Origin: Gammaproteobacteria bacterium
GTDB lineage: Bacteria > Pseudomonadota > Gammaproteobacteria > Pseudomonadales > Azotimanducaceae
Assembly (NCBI GenBank): GCA_028821405.1
Contig: JAPPGK010000003.1
Span: 61,046 to 125,045 of the forward strand
Direction: 5' to 3'
Length of the DNA: 64,000 bases
The notes below the pieces were generated by a model that was not told where the DNA came from, did no database searches, and was given only the letters and a program-made list of their open reading frames with translations. This document shows positions 25,230 through 32,309 of the stretch, in pieces; positions within the stretch are counted from its first letter, which is position 1, and every line of letters begins with the position of its first letter. A program made the translations under genes and the position numbers.

Positions 25230-26273
25230 CTACGGGGCCCGTTCCGCACGAGAGGCGCCTGCCGCGCCGCGTTCCTCGGCCACGACTTCGGCCATGCCCG
25301 GCCACTCGCGCCAGATGTCGCACAAGGCGTCCGGGTAGACGGCGCGGTACGGCTCGGGACGGGCGAGGGGCGTGACGCGGAAGAAGGCCATCAGGCGGGG
25401 CTCGGAGGCGCAGACGCGGGTTGCGCTGTGGGGCAGGGCATGCAGCACGATGGCGGCGTCGCCTGGCGCGAGGCGCAACAGGGTCGGCTTTGGCCATAGC
25501 TTGCCGTCCGGCGTCCTTTGCCCGCCCTTCGAGAATGCCAATCGCACCTCGTCCGGGTAATGGCGCAGTCCGCACCCGTTGGGTGCGTCGCGGTCGATAC
25601 GCTCCCAGTTGGGTCCGTCCGGCCCGAGCGGCCCCCCGGCGTCGCGCTGGTCCTGGAAGAACCGCTCGATCGCGTGGTGGGCGCCTTTGAGGACGCCCAG
25701 GTTGCCGCTGCCCTCGGCGGTCTGGTCCGAGAGCGCGACGGCAACCAAGGCCGCGAAGCTTCGGATGTTGGCGCCCAGTTCGGGAAACGTCTTACGGCAG
25801 CCGTTGGTCGACGGTTCCCGGTGCCACGCCTCGGCCTCTTCGCTCGTCATCGGGCCCTCCAGATCCTGGTGGATGCGGGTGGCACCGTTCCACAATCCGT
25901 CGAGATGGCCGTGCCAGCCACGAAACGGCGTATCCCGGTCGCGGTAGCCGGCCTCGTTCACGCGGTCGCTTGGGGTCGCCGGGTGCCGCGTTGCCAGTTG
26001 GCAACCCGTGGCGGGTGCCACCGGTCCGAGTGCTTCCTCGACGACTTCCCGAAGTCCGGTGTCGTTGAACAGGCCGAGAATCTCGGGTGACTGCCCAGGA
26101 ACCGTTCGAGGGCCGCCGCGTTCCTCCGTGGTTGCCCGCGGCCGTCCGAGACCCTCGAGGATTAGCCGCCGCGCGGCATCGACGCGGGCGGGCGCGACCG
26201 CGCCGGGCAATACGGCGAACCCGTCGCGGAACAACGACCGCTTCTGCGCGGTATCCAAGCTCGAGTTGATCAC
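25230..26273 (-). CDS. Phytanoyl-CoA dioxygenase (PhyH) family protein
   Basis: Putative Fe(II)/2-oxoglutarate oxygenase of 347 residues. The N-terminus FRDGFAVLPGAVAPARVDAA is typical of PhyH. The metal-binding HxD is in WHGHLDGLW near residue 122 and the distal His in VLHALPHSATR near 297, followed by an Arg in RLMAFFRVT for 2-oxoglutarate. NLGVLKGAHHAIERFF is the conserved VxPGSH-like block. Substrate unknown. Its start faces a sugar transferase gene across a 113-bp region with a palindromic dyad. Confidence 0.85.
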   Translation of the reverse strand: MINSSLDTAQKRSLFRDGFAVLPGAVAPARVDAARRLILEGLGRPRATTEERGGPRTVPGQSPEILGLFNDTGLREVVEEALGPVAPATGCQLATRHPATPSDRVNEAGYRDRDTPFRGWHGHLDGLWNGATRIHQDLEGPMTSEEAEAWHREPSTNGCRKTFPELGANIRSFAALVAVALSDQTAEGSGNLGVLKGAHHAIERFFQDQRDAGGPLGPDGPNWERIDRDAPNGCGLRHYPDEVRLAFSKGGQRTPDGKLWPKPTLLRLAPGDAAIVLHALPHSATRVCASEPRLMAFFRVTPLARPEPYRAVYPDALCDIWREWPGMAEVVAEERGAAGASRAERAP

Positions 26274-26306
26274 TTCGCGTGGCCGCTACCGGGCTTCCGG
26301 TGCTGC

Positions 26307-26324
26307 TATAGTGCCGTGACTATA
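26307..26324. promoter_or_regulatory. Palindromic dyad between divergent genes
   Basis: TATAGT-GCCGTG-ACTATA is a perfect six-base inverted repeat around six bases. Each arm resembles a -10 box, so the dyad may hold back-to-back promoters for the PhyH and sugar transferase genes, or be an operator. On the plus strand TATACA at 26321-26326 would be the -10 for the sugar transferase. Confidence 0.45.
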
Positions 26325-26386
26325 CAAAACGGGCACGGGCTGCCGTAAGCGGCGGGCCGCATGGACCCGAAGGCTGGGATCGGCTT

Positions 26387-27139
26387 GTGCTACGGCGACT
26401 CGTCGACATCGTACTAGCGGGCATCGTGCTTGTCGTGAGTCTGCCCGTGACATTGGCTGCGGCCGTGGCCATCTTTGCCGTCAATCCCGGCGCCGTGATC
26501 TTCCGCGCGAAACGGGTCGGTAAATCCGGCCGGTTATTCACGATGTACAAGCTGCGCACGATGTACATTCGCGGGCGCGATCACGGGAGTGTGGTCACGG
26601 CCGCAGGGGATGGCCGGGTGTTTCCCTTGGGAAGGTGGCTGCGGCGACTGAGGCTCGACGAACTCCCTCAGATGATCAATATCATCAAGGGCGACATGAC
26701 CTTCGTTGGGCCACGACCGCGCGATCCAAAGATCGTCGAGCAATGCTACACCCCGCTTCATCGGGAGACCCTCGAGGTGCTTCCCGGACTCACGAGCCCG
26801 GGTACGCTGTTCTATCTGACCTGCGGGGAATCAACCCTCCCGACTCGGAATCCCGAGACCGAATACCAAGCGCGCGTCCTGCCGCGGAAACTGGCGCTCG
26901 ACATCGACTATGTTCGAAACCGGTCGTTCTGGATGGATGTCCGGGTGGCAATACGAACTATCGGCGCGATATTCAACGTGCGCAGGGCAGGACTAGATGA
27001 TCACGACGTCGAGCGCGTGGCGGGACTCATCCAGCCGCCGAGGGGCGGAGACGGGGCTGGTATATCGCCAGATGCGGGTGGCATGGATCATTCACCGGAG
27101 GCACGCAATGGCGATCAAGAAGATCTTCGGGCTCGTTGA
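26387..27139 (+). CDS. Bacterial sugar transferase (polyprenyl-phosphate glycosyl-1-phosphate transferase)
   Basis: Protein of 250 residues starting at GTG. One N-terminal membrane helix (IVLAGIVLVVSLPVTLAAAV) precedes the catalytic domain with YKLRTMY, LRRLRLDELPQMINIIKGDM and the signature VGPRPRD. Relatives of WcaJ, WbaP and PglC start exopolysaccharide or O-antigen synthesis by loading sugar-1-phosphate onto undecaprenyl phosphate. No other polysaccharide gene is nearby, so this is an orphan priming enzyme. The last 50 residues are poorly conserved and its end overlaps the next start by about 30 bp. It probably shares a transcript with the rhodanese gene. Confidence 0.9.
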   Translation: MLRRLVDIVLAGIVLVVSLPVTLAAAVAIFAVNPGAVIFRAKRVGKSGRLFTMYKLRTMYIRGRDHGSVVTAAGDGRVFPLGRWLRRLRLDELPQMINIIKGDMTFVGPRPRDPKIVEQCYTPLHRETLEVLPGLTSPGTLFYLTCGESTLPTRNPETEYQARVLPRKLALDIDYVRNRSFWMDVRVAIRTIGAIFNVRRAGLDDHDVERVAGLIQPPRGGDGAGISPDAGGMDHSPEARNGDQEDLRAR

Positions 27140-27536
27140 GGAGGTCAAAAAGGACATCGAGAACCTTTCCGTGGAAGGCCTGAAAACCGAACTCGGGGTT
27201 CCGGACCTGCTCCTGGCGGATATCCGCGAGATCCAGGAACGGGTGGACCTGGGCACGATCCCCGGGTCCAAGCACGTTCCCCTAGGCATGCTGGAGTTCT
27301 GGGCCGACCCGCAGAGCCCCTATTACCGTGACTGGTTCGACGAGGACAAGCGGATCGTTCTGTTCTGTGCCGGTGGCGGCCGGTCGGCCCTGGCCGTCAA
27401 GGCGCTCATGGACATGGGTTTCAAGAATGTCGCGCACCTGGCGCCCGGCTTCACGGGCTGGCAGAAGGCGGGCGAGGAGGTCGAGGACGTGAGCGCGACC
27501 AGCCGATGGGTACGTCGACCGACCGTTCACCGATAG
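27108..27536 (+). CDS. Rhodanese-like domain protein
   Basis: Single-domain rhodanese of 142 residues from the ATG at 27108, which has GGAG seven bases upstream. The domain shows LLADIREIQERVDLGTIPG, HVPLGMLEFW, and the active-site loop FCAGGGRSALA with catalytic Cys (TGT codon). AHLAPGFTGWQKAGEEV is the conserved tail. Rhodaneses carry a persulfide sulfur for transfer reactions; the partner is unknown. There is no signal peptide. It overlaps the sugar transferase end and converges on the selenoprotein candidate gene. Confidence 0.9.
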   Translation: MAIKKIFGLVEEVKKDIENLSVEGLKTELGVPDLLLADIREIQERVDLGTIPGSKHVPLGMLEFWADPQSPYYRDWFDEDKRIVLFCAGGGRSALAVKALMDMGFKNVAHLAPGFTGWQKAGEEVEDVSATSRWVRRPTVHR

Positions 27537-27635
27537 CGCGCCAAGGCCGGGCCCACATCCCACCCGCGCTTCTCAGGCGACAACCGCGTCCTGGCGGGCG
27601 CGTACCGGTTCCGGTTGGGTCGGATTTCGAAGCCC

Positions 27636-28373
27636 TCAAGCGTCCCAGACTGCCTGGGGAACCGGCAATCCATCAAGGTCCGTCGCGGTCAACGGCCGCT
27701 CGGGCTCGATACCCAAGCGACGGAGCATGAACGCGAGTTGCCGCGTGTGCTGCGCGGCATGCCAGGTACAGCGCTCCAGCACGCGATGGAGGCTCGTGGT
27801 GCCGTAGAGAGTCCCGACCTCGCGTTGTGCGTCGGGCCGGGCCTGGCGGAGATCGGCGACCACCGCCCTGGACCGCGCGTCCAAGGCTTCCCGGTCAAGT
27901 ACCCGGACGGGTAGGGCGCCCGCGACGACGGCATCGAACGCGCTTCCTGCTTCCACGAGCAGATATCCGGCGGCGATTTCCACGATGTGGTTGGCGAGCG
28001 CCAACACACTACGATCGCGGTTCGGCAGCTTGCGGGGCAGATGTTCGGCGGGAAACTGGCGGGTGAGCCGCGAGGCCGTTGCGAGGACGCGACACAGGCG
28101 GTCGACCAAGACACCGACGGGCAACGCCGGGCGATGTTCGACGGCGATGCCCAGGAAATCGGCCACTCGGCCAAGATCGGCACCCGGGATCCAGGATCCC
28201 GCCTTGGCGACGGCGGGCACACGAACGCCGTCGATCTCGGCGAAGCGCGATGCCGCCTTCGGGTCGTTGGCGATGTCGCGCGATATGTAGTCGACCTCAC
28301 GGGCCGACAGGAACTCCTTGAGCCCCAGGCAGCTGGTTCACCCCGGCTGCCAGAAGACCTCGATGTCGGTCAT
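27636..28373 (-). CDS. Glutaredoxin-like/DinB fusion protein, probable selenoprotein (TGA-encoded Sec12)
   Basis: Starting at the ATG at 28373, the frame reads MTDIEVFWQPG, then an in-frame TGA at 28340-28338, then TSCLGLKEFL, and stays open to 27636 (245 residues). The TGA occupies the first position of a glutaredoxin CxxC (U-T-S-C). The domain continues normally with the cis-Pro motif RVPAV near 53 and ends near 76. Residues from about 85 form a four-helix DinB-like domain with metal-type His in LANHIVEIA and WHAAQHTRQ. A hairpin resembling a bacterial SECIS follows the TGA. The ATG overlaps the stop of the PQQ dehydrogenase gene (ATGA), so translation is coupled to it. A nonsense mutation is the alternative. 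A caller that treats TGA as a stop would begin the protein near 28220 and lose the redox site. Confidence 0.72.
28303..28333 (-). promoter_or_regulatory. Candidate bacterial SECIS hairpin
   Basis: In the mRNA, GGGGCUC-AAG-GAGUUCC (28326-28310) forms a seven-base-pair stem with two G-U pairs and a three-base loop. The loop lies 18 bases after the UGA, inside the spacing known for bacterial SECIS elements. Below a 3x3 internal loop, GCUG pairs with CGGC. The loop G is at its third position unless the closing pair opens, so the match to the usual consensus is partial. Confidence 0.5.
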
Positions 28374-30079
28374 GACTCCCCCTCGTCCAATCCGAATACC
28401 CAGAGCACACCGCCTTGGGGTACATGGACCGTCGTCCTGCCGAGTGTACGCAGCAATTGCTGCTGGCGTTCGGCGTCGACCCCCCAGCCCGATAGCACCG
28501 CGATGTGTTGTTTGCCGCCCACCGCATACGACGACGGTACGCCGGTGATTCCCGAGTTCGTGCGCTGCTGCCAGAGGAGGTCCCCGGAACGCGCGTCGAA
28601 AGCTCGGAAGTGGCGATCACTGGTGCCACCCATGAATACGAGATCGCCCGCGGTCGCGAGAACGGGTCCCCAGTTGTGACTCTCGAACGCCACGCTCCAG
28701 GCTTGCTCGAAGGTGTCGACATGCCATGCCTGCAGCTCGCCGATGGTCTTGGTGTCGGGGTCCACGACCAGCGTGAACGTCTCCATCTTGGCGCCCATGA
28801 ACGTGCGGCCCTCCCGGTATTCCTCCTCGACGCCTTCGAGGTGGGCGCAGACGTTGTCGTTCGCCGGCACGTACAGCAGCCGCGTGCGCGGCGAGAAGGC
28901 CGCAGGAGGCCAGTCCTTGCCGCCCCAATGGGATGGGCAGAACGTCGCCGGTTTGCCGATGCCGGGTTTTTTGGTGTCGTCGTACGTCGGCCGGCCCGTG
29001 ACCGGGTCCAACGACGTGATGACGTCCTGCTCCACATACGGCTTGGCATCGACGAAGCCGATACCCGTTGCGGATCGGGAGAGGAACCACAGGTAGCCGT
29101 TGCGACCGGGATGGACGAGTCCGGCGATGCGCCGGCCATCGCGTTCGAAGTCGATCAGGAGCGGCGCCGAGACCTCGTCCCAATCCCAGGAGTCGTTCCA
29201 GTGATACTGGTGGTGACCCGCGAGAGCGCCGGTGTCGACGTGGAGGGCGATGACGGAGGTCGCATATAGGTTGTCGCCGGTGCGGGCGTCGCCCATCCAC
29301 GGCCCGCCGTTGCCGGTACCCCAATAGGTGAGTCGCGTACCCGGGTCGTAGGAACCGGTAATCCATACCGGCACGCCGCCGGTCTTCCAGGTGTCCCCCG
29401 GCCAGGACTCGCTGCCCGGTTCGCCGGGGGCCGGGATGGTGTAGGTCTTCCACGCCGTTTCGCCGGTCTTGGCATCCAATGCCGCGACGAAGCCGCGAAT
29501 GCCGAACTCGCCGCCGGACACGCCCACCATCACCTTGCCGGCGGCCGCGAGAGGCGCGAGGGTCATGTAGTAGCCGGCACCGTAGTCTTCGACCTCCGCC
29601 TCCCAGACGACGCGGCCGGAGACGGCGTCGAGGGCAACCAGGTAGCAGTCGGCGGTCGCCATGTACACGAGGTTGCCGTACAGCGCGACGCCGCGGTTGG
29701 TGGGGTGCATCTGGGCAAGGTCGTCGGGCAGGTCGCGCCGGTATCGCCACAACTCCTCGCCGGTCGACGCATCGAGGGCGATCAGGTGGTTGTGCGGCGT
29801 CGTGATGAACATCCGGCCGTTGTTGACCACCGGGGGCGCCTGGTGACCCTCGCGCATGCCGGTCGAGAAGGTCCACAGGGGTTTGAGACGGTCGACGTTC
29901 GCCGTGTTGATCTCGTCGAGCGGGCTGTAGCCGAGCGAGTCGTAGGTCCGGCGGTACATCAGCCAGTTCGCCGGCTCGGGGTTCTCCAAGCGTTCGTCGG
30001 TCACCGGCGGGTACGTTTCCGCTCGCGCACAAAAGCTCCCGAGGGTGAGGCATAACAGAAGGGTCGCGTTTAGTCGCAT
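28370..30079 (-). CDS. PQQ-dependent dehydrogenase (quinoprotein alcohol dehydrogenase family)
   Basis: Periplasmic quinoprotein of 569 residues. The ATG at 30079 follows AAGGCAGG and opens a signal peptide cleaved near CARAE. The beta-propeller body shows repeated strand blocks such as LIALDASTGEELWRYRR, LVALDAVSGRVVWEAEV and FVAALDAKTGETAWKTY. NRGVALYGNLVYMATADC has one Cys where methanol dehydrogenases have a vicinal pair, and GTGNGGPW and WDWDEVSAPLL are conserved substrate-site blocks. It oxidises an alcohol or aldehyde using PQQ and calcium or a lanthanide. No fused haem domain is present, so electrons must leave through another carrier. Its stop overlaps the start of the selenoprotein candidate. 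Confidence 0.93.
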   Translation of the reverse strand: MRLNATLLLCLTLGSFCARAETYPPVTDERLENPEPANWLMYRRTYDSLGYSPLDEINTANVDRLKPLWTFSTGMREGHQAPPVVNNGRMFITTPHNHLIALDASTGEELWRYRRDLPDDLAQMHPTNRGVALYGNLVYMATADCYLVALDAVSGRVVWEAEVEDYGAGYYMTLAPLAAAGKVMVGVSGGEFGIRGFVAALDAKTGETAWKTYTIPAPGEPGSESWPGDTWKTGGVPVWITGSYDPGTRLTYWGTGNGGPWMGDARTGDNLYATSVIALHVDTGALAGHHQYHWNDSWDWDEVSAPLLIDFERDGRRIAGLVHPGRNGYLWFLSRSATGIGFVDAKPYVEQDVITSLDPVTGRPTYDDTKKPGIGKPATFCPSHWGGKDWPPAAFSPRTRLLYVPANDNVCAHLEGVEEEYREGRTFMGAKMETFTLVVDPDTKTIGELQAWHVDTFEQAWSVAFESHNWGPVLATAGDLVFMGGTSDRHFRAFDARSGDLLWQQRTNSGITGVPSSYAVGGKQHIAVLSGWGVDAERQQQLLRTLGRTTVHVPQGGVLWVFGLDEGES

Positions 30080-30239
30080 CGCGCCTGCCTTCGCATCGAT
30101 CCGCCCACCTTGGCGCATCCGGGGCCGTTGGGCAATCCCAAAGACCCAAATCACCCCAGGGCGCGCCACGGGCCCATGGGCTTGCCACGCGGAACATGCA
30201 CCTCGCCATGTGACGCTTCTCCCTGTCGAGCGCTCTGGC

Positions 30240-30267
30240 GCGGGACGGGACAAGCCCACGCCCTACG
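30240..30267. repeat. Dispersed hairpin repeat copy
   Basis: GCGGGACGGGACAAGCCC followed by ACGCCCTACG matches the hairpin repeat at 19293 with changes in the right arm. It lies in the 264-bp divergent region between the PQQ dehydrogenase and a PhyH gene. Confidence 0.5.
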
Positions 30268-30309
30268 TACGCCCCACGGCGTTACGCTTCCGCGCTAGCA
30301 CAGACTTGC

Positions 30310-30315
30310 TACAAT
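30310..30315 (+). promoter_or_regulatory. Possible -10 box of the PhyH-PhyH-SDR operon
   Basis: TACAAT, five of six consensus bases, 29 bp before the ATG at 30344; GGGGGGAA lies between as a ribosome site. No clear -35 box is present. Confidence 0.4.
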
Positions 30316-30343
30316 TTTCGGTTGCCGTGCTCGGGGGGAACGC

Positions 30344-31423
30344 ATGGAAATCGGGGATTGGAAATCCACCGGCTCGGTCGCCTTGCTGTACCGGGAGCTC
30401 AAGCAACTCGGGCTCGAATCCAACATCGCCGAACTCACGTCGTTCGGCTTCACGGTGGTGCCGCCGGAGAAGGTCGGTCCGCCCGAGCTCGTCGAGGAGG
30501 TGCGCGAAGCCCTCGAGAAGACGATGCTGCGCCGTTACGGACCCGACGGACTCGCGCCGGAGCGGTGGGCCAACGTCAACGACATCCAGCGTTTCATGCT
30601 CTGGGAGGATCGGGCCTTCGAGCGGCTCTCCTACAACCCGGCAGGTCTCGGACTCGCGCAGTACCTGCTTGGCACGGACTGCGTATTGAGCCTCTGTGCC
30701 GCCTGGGTGAAGGGGCCGGGCGAAATCCGCACCGGAATCCACGGCGACTACCTCGATCCGGCGATCAATGCCCAGCCCGAGCGTGTCATCAACTGCAACA
30801 TGCACTTCATGGTGACCGACTACACCAAGGACGACGGCGCCATTTCCTTCGTGCCGGGCAGTCATTTGTGGCGCCGTCAGGTCACGGCGGCGGAAGCCGA
30901 GAAGTGGGCTGACCAAGCGGTTGCCGTCGAAGCACCCGCCGGCTCGATGGTGATCTGGGGCAATCACACCTGGCACGGTTCGTATCCCAAGAAGACGCCG
31001 GGACTGCGGATGACGCTCCAGTGCGAATACATGCGCCGGCGCCACCAGACGGAGGAGGCCTATCGGGAGACCGTTACCCAGGAAGCCCTGGACCGGAACC
31101 CGGTTCGCTTCGCCGGACTGATGGACGTCTACAGCCTGTTCCCGTTCGGCAAGAGCGACTGGGACATCGAACGCCAGGCCAACGCGGAACCCGGCGCCAA
31201 GGGCGGCCAGTCCATCAACGCCTACCGAAGTCTGTTCGACATGGAACCCGCCAACGGCCGTACCACGCTGCGCCCCCGCTACGACTACATGCACCACGAC
31301 GGCAGGATGACTTCCGAGCGGAACGCCGAACGCACCCGGCGGATGAAGGCCGCCCAGGAACAGGCGGCACGGGAGGCTGACACCAACGGTGCACAGACCA
31401 AAGGGCAGGCCCAGTCGTCGTGA
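30344..31423 (+). CDS. Phytanoyl-CoA dioxygenase (PhyH) family protein
   Basis: Putative Fe(II)/2-oxoglutarate oxygenase of 359 residues. It has an N-terminal LTSFGFTVVPPEKVG segment, an IHGDYLD block near 145 that may hold the His-x-Asp iron pair, ISFVPGSHLWRR near 171, and the distal His in WGNHTWHGSYPK near 210. An Arg in LRMTLQCEYMRRR would bind 2-oxoglutarate. The C-terminal 50 residues are charged and helical. It is the first gene of a three-gene plus-strand unit. Its stop overlaps the GTG start of a second, divergent PhyH gene (GTGA), implying paired use. Confidence 0.87.
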   Translation: MEIGDWKSTGSVALLYRELKQLGLESNIAELTSFGFTVVPPEKVGPPELVEEVREALEKTMLRRYGPDGLAPERWANVNDIQRFMLWEDRAFERLSYNPAGLGLAQYLLGTDCVLSLCAAWVKGPGEIRTGIHGDYLDPAINAQPERVINCNMHFMVTDYTKDDGAISFVPGSHLWRRQVTAAEAEKWADQAVAVEAPAGSMVIWGNHTWHGSYPKKTPGLRMTLQCEYMRRRHQTEEAYRETVTQEALDRNPVRFAGLMDVYSLFPFGKSDWDIERQANAEPGAKGGQSINAYRSLFDMEPANGRTTLRPRYDYMHHDGRMTSERNAERTRRMKAAQEQAAREADTNGAQTKGQAQSS

Positions 31424-32307
31424 CCAAAGCGCTGGCCGTGGCCGATGACGTCATCGTCGACGGCCTCAACATCACCGAGCGGGTCGCCGAGATCGAGGAT
31501 CGGGGCTTCACGATCGTCGAGGACTTCATCACGCCGCAGGAAGTCGCACGAATACGCCATGCCTTCGACTCCGAGGTCCACATCACCGAGATGCGCGCCA
31601 TCGGCACCAAAACCGGCAGGACATGGCGCGCCCACAACCTGCTCGCCAAGACCCGGGCCGTCGACTACCTGTTCCTGGATTCCCGCATCCGTGCACTCGT
31701 GGAGGGCGTACTCGGGAAGTACACGCAGATAAACGTCACGACGCTGTTCAACGTGCTGCCCGGCGAGACCCGGCAGTTCCTCCACCAGGACGATGGGCTG
31801 TGGCCCATCAAACGCCCGCATCCGCACTTCGTCTGCAACGCGTTGATCGCCCTCGATGACTTCGACATCGAAAACGGCGCCACCCACATCGTGCCGTACA
31901 GCCACAAGTGGTACGACCGCCCGGTGGAGCAGGACATCGAAACCCTACGCGTCGTGATGCGCTCCGGAACGATGCTGATGTGGGAGGGCGGCCTCTGGCA
32001 CGGTGGCGGCGCGAACACGTCCAAGGACCGCGAGCGCCTGGGTTTCTTCATGAGCCACAACGTCGCCTACCTGCGTCCCCAGGAGATCCAGTTGCTTTCG
32101 GTGCCGCGCGAAGTCGTCCGCGAAATGCCGGAGAAGCTGCAGCGGCTCCTGGGCTACCACCGTTTCGGCTTAGGCGTCGACGGTCGCGACCCGGTTGACG
32201 TGTTGCAGGACGGCATCGTGATCCACCCGACGGCGAAACTCGCCGAACATCACCGGGCAGACCCCCAACCCACGGATTCCCAACGCTCTCAACATTCCAC
32301 GAGGTAG
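31420..32307 (+). CDS. Phytanoyl-CoA dioxygenase (PhyH) family protein
   Basis: Second PhyH-type oxygenase of the unit, 295 residues, starting at GTG inside the preceding stop. Motifs: EDRGFTIVEDFITPQEVARI at the N-terminus, FLHQDDGLWPIKRPHPHF near 127-145 with the His-x-Asp pair, NGATHIVPYSHKW near 152, and the distal His in WEGGLWHGGGANTS near 193. RERLGFFMSHNVAYLRPQE follows. The last 40 residues are low-complexity polar sequence. The neighbouring SDR gene starts two bases after its stop, so it probably acts in the same pathway. Substrate unknown. Confidence 0.9.
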   Translation: MTKALAVADDVIVDGLNITERVAEIEDRGFTIVEDFITPQEVARIRHAFDSEVHITEMRAIGTKTGRTWRAHNLLAKTRAVDYLFLDSRIRALVEGVLGKYTQINVTTLFNVLPGETRQFLHQDDGLWPIKRPHPHFVCNALIALDDFDIENGATHIVPYSHKWYDRPVEQDIETLRVVMRSGTMLMWEGGLWHGGGANTSKDRERLGFFMSHNVAYLRPQEIQLLSVPREVVREMPEKLQRLLGYHRFGLGVDGRDPVDVLQDGIVIHPTAKLAEHHRADPQPTDSQRSQHSTR

Positions 32308-32309
32308 AC

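Noticed and set aside
27108..27536. Rhodanese as a second selenoprotein
   Set aside because: Its active-site codon is TGT (Cys), with no in-frame TGA.
27636..28220. A stand-alone DinB protein starting near 28220
   Set aside because: It would begin inside a glutaredoxin-like fold, leave the coding-like sequence before it unexplained, and ignore the ATGA overlap with the upstream gene. A frame running through TGA explains the data better.
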